DNA of 64,000 bases. It comes from Mycobacterium sp. URHD0025. Its GTDB lineage: Bacteria > Actinomycetota > Actinomycetes > Mycobacteriales > Mycobacteriaceae. Position 1 is the stretch's first letter, and every line of letters begins with the position of its first letter. This document shows positions 63,367 to 64,000 of this stretch, in pieces. The stretch covers positions 744,001 through 808,000 of the forward strand of contig NZ_AUEQ01000001.1 in NCBI RefSeq assembly GCF_000426065.1, given 5' to 3'. A program made the translations under genes and the position numbers. Under the pieces are notes generated by a model. That model saw nothing but the letters and a program-made list of their open reading frames with translations. It made no database searches and was not told the DNA's origin.

Positions 63367-64000
63367 CAGCTGCTCCCGTCCAGCAGACACAACAGGTCCC
63401 ATTCGGTTTCGCAGACACGACGGCCGATCGTCGCCAGCTCCACCGAGCGGCTCTGACCGCTCAGGTGCCGCTCCGCCTGATAGCGGCAGATGACGCCCCA
63501 GCGCAGCGTGGCGAGCACGAGCCACCACCGGATCGCCGACCGGTCCAGGGTCGCGCCGCCGGCCTCTTCGTAGGCATTCAGGAAATTCTCGATGCTGCCC
63601 AGACCGCCCGCCCCGAGGTCGGCCGGTGCCCCGAACCTCCAGGCCCGGATACAGAACCAGGCCAGGTCCTCGTACACCTCGCCGAGGTGCACCAGCTCCC
63701 AGTCCAACACTGCGGCCAGTCCCGAGTCGTCGACGATCACGTTGCCCATCCGGAAGTCGCCGTGCACCAGCCGCGTCGGGGACGGTGGTGGCCGGTTGGC
63801 GGCCAGCCAGCGGAACACCCACTCGAAAGTGGCTGTGGTGTCACCCATCTCGTCGAGTTGCTCGCGCCACTGAGCCAGCTGGTCCTGCTCGACGAGGCCG
63901 GACAGCGCCGGCGGTTCGGCCCGGTGGATGGCCGCCAGGGCCTGCGCGCACTGGGTGAGCAGCCGGCTCCGGCCGGCCTCATCGAGGCTGCGTTGAATGC
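63363..64000 (-). CDS. Phosphotransferase family protein (partial, C-terminal part)
   Basis: About 211 C-terminal residues; the N-terminal ATP-binding lobe lies beyond the right edge. The catalytic loop is LVHGDFRMGNVIVDD (HGD with Asp and Asn), and the metal-binding segment is LDWELVHLG, both as in APH/ACAD10-type kinases. Unlike the homologue at 38989-40134, the His is kept. Coupled to the DUF6285 gene by a 4-nt overlap; an acyl-CoA dehydrogenase gene commonly accompanies such pairs and may lie outside the window. Confidence 0.87.
   Translation of the reverse strand, partial: IQRSLDEAGRSRLLTQCAQALAAIHRAEPPALSGLVEQDQLAQWREQLDEMGDTTATFEWVFRWLAANRPPPSPTRLVHGDFRMGNVIVDDSGLAAVLDWELVHLGEVYEDLAWFCIRAWRFGAPADLGAGGLGSIENFLNAYEEAGGATLDRSAIRWWLVLATLRWGVICRYQAERHLSGQSRSVELATIGRRVCETEWDLLCLLDGSSW

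Noticed and set aside
63019..63822. A single 267-residue protein covering DUF6285 and more
   Set aside because: The upstream part is a shadow frame of the phosphotransferase; GTG 63366 with GTGA overlap gives the real 115-residue protein.

Overview
The window looks like chromosomal DNA of a fast-growing mycobacterium (Mycolicibacterium type). Evidence: uniformly high GC, frequent GTG starts, many promoters with a TANNNT -10 box 6-8 nt before the start codon (leaderless mRNAs), and mycobacterial signature genes (whiB7, uvrD2, mycoredoxin, a complete 14-gene nuo operon, F420-dependent enzymes). Gene order broadly follows the M. tuberculosis interval Rv3143-Rv3200c in reverse, with extra catabolic cassettes. 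The synteny is from memory and no alignment was run. I see no insertion sequence, prophage or CRISPR array.

Region 1 (0-17.7 kb) is the conserved uvrD2-whiB7 block: K+ channel, nudC, mrx1, an inserted paired acyl-CoA dehydrogenase operon with an Rrf2 regulator and SDR, then uvrD2, the whiB7 leader (promoter, Ala-rich upstream ORF, attenuator), whiB7, an ABC1/UbiB-like kinase, an E1/cyclodehydratase-like protein, a zincin-like protein, a PDZ-Lon protease, a giant UPF0182 membrane protein and a lipoprotein.

Region 2 (17.7-33.5 kb) is accessory: a flavin oxidase, initiator tRNA-fMet, a methyltransferase/MFS/two-repeat-protein cassette bracketed by related palindromes, a PucR regulator facing a probable glutarate-degradation operon (glutaryl-CoA dehydrogenase plus class III CoA-transferase), a surface acyltransferase, and several oxidoreductases. 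The junction of the glutarate operon carries a 32-bp tandem array that encodes a chain of 10-codon mini-ORFs linked by TGATG stop-start overlaps.

Region 3 (32.6-45.4 kb) holds homologues of the Rv3167c-Rv3171c group (TetR, phosphotransferase-like, lipocalin-like, amine oxidase, alpha/beta hydrolase) with an inserted LLM enzyme, an EthA-like monooxygenase, and a transporter/LLM monooxygenase/alcohol dehydrogenase cassette.

Region 4 (45.4-60.7 kb) is the complete nuoA-N operon on the minus strand, almost all genes overlapping by 1-8 nt or spaced by a few nt, with a 60-bp nested palindrome between nuoF and nuoG and an enoyl-CoA hydratase gene 19 nt after nuoN. Region 5 (60.9-64 kb) has a response-regulator-like protein, YceI, a SnoaL-like protein, a methyltransferase, and a DUF6285/phosphotransferase pair running off the end.
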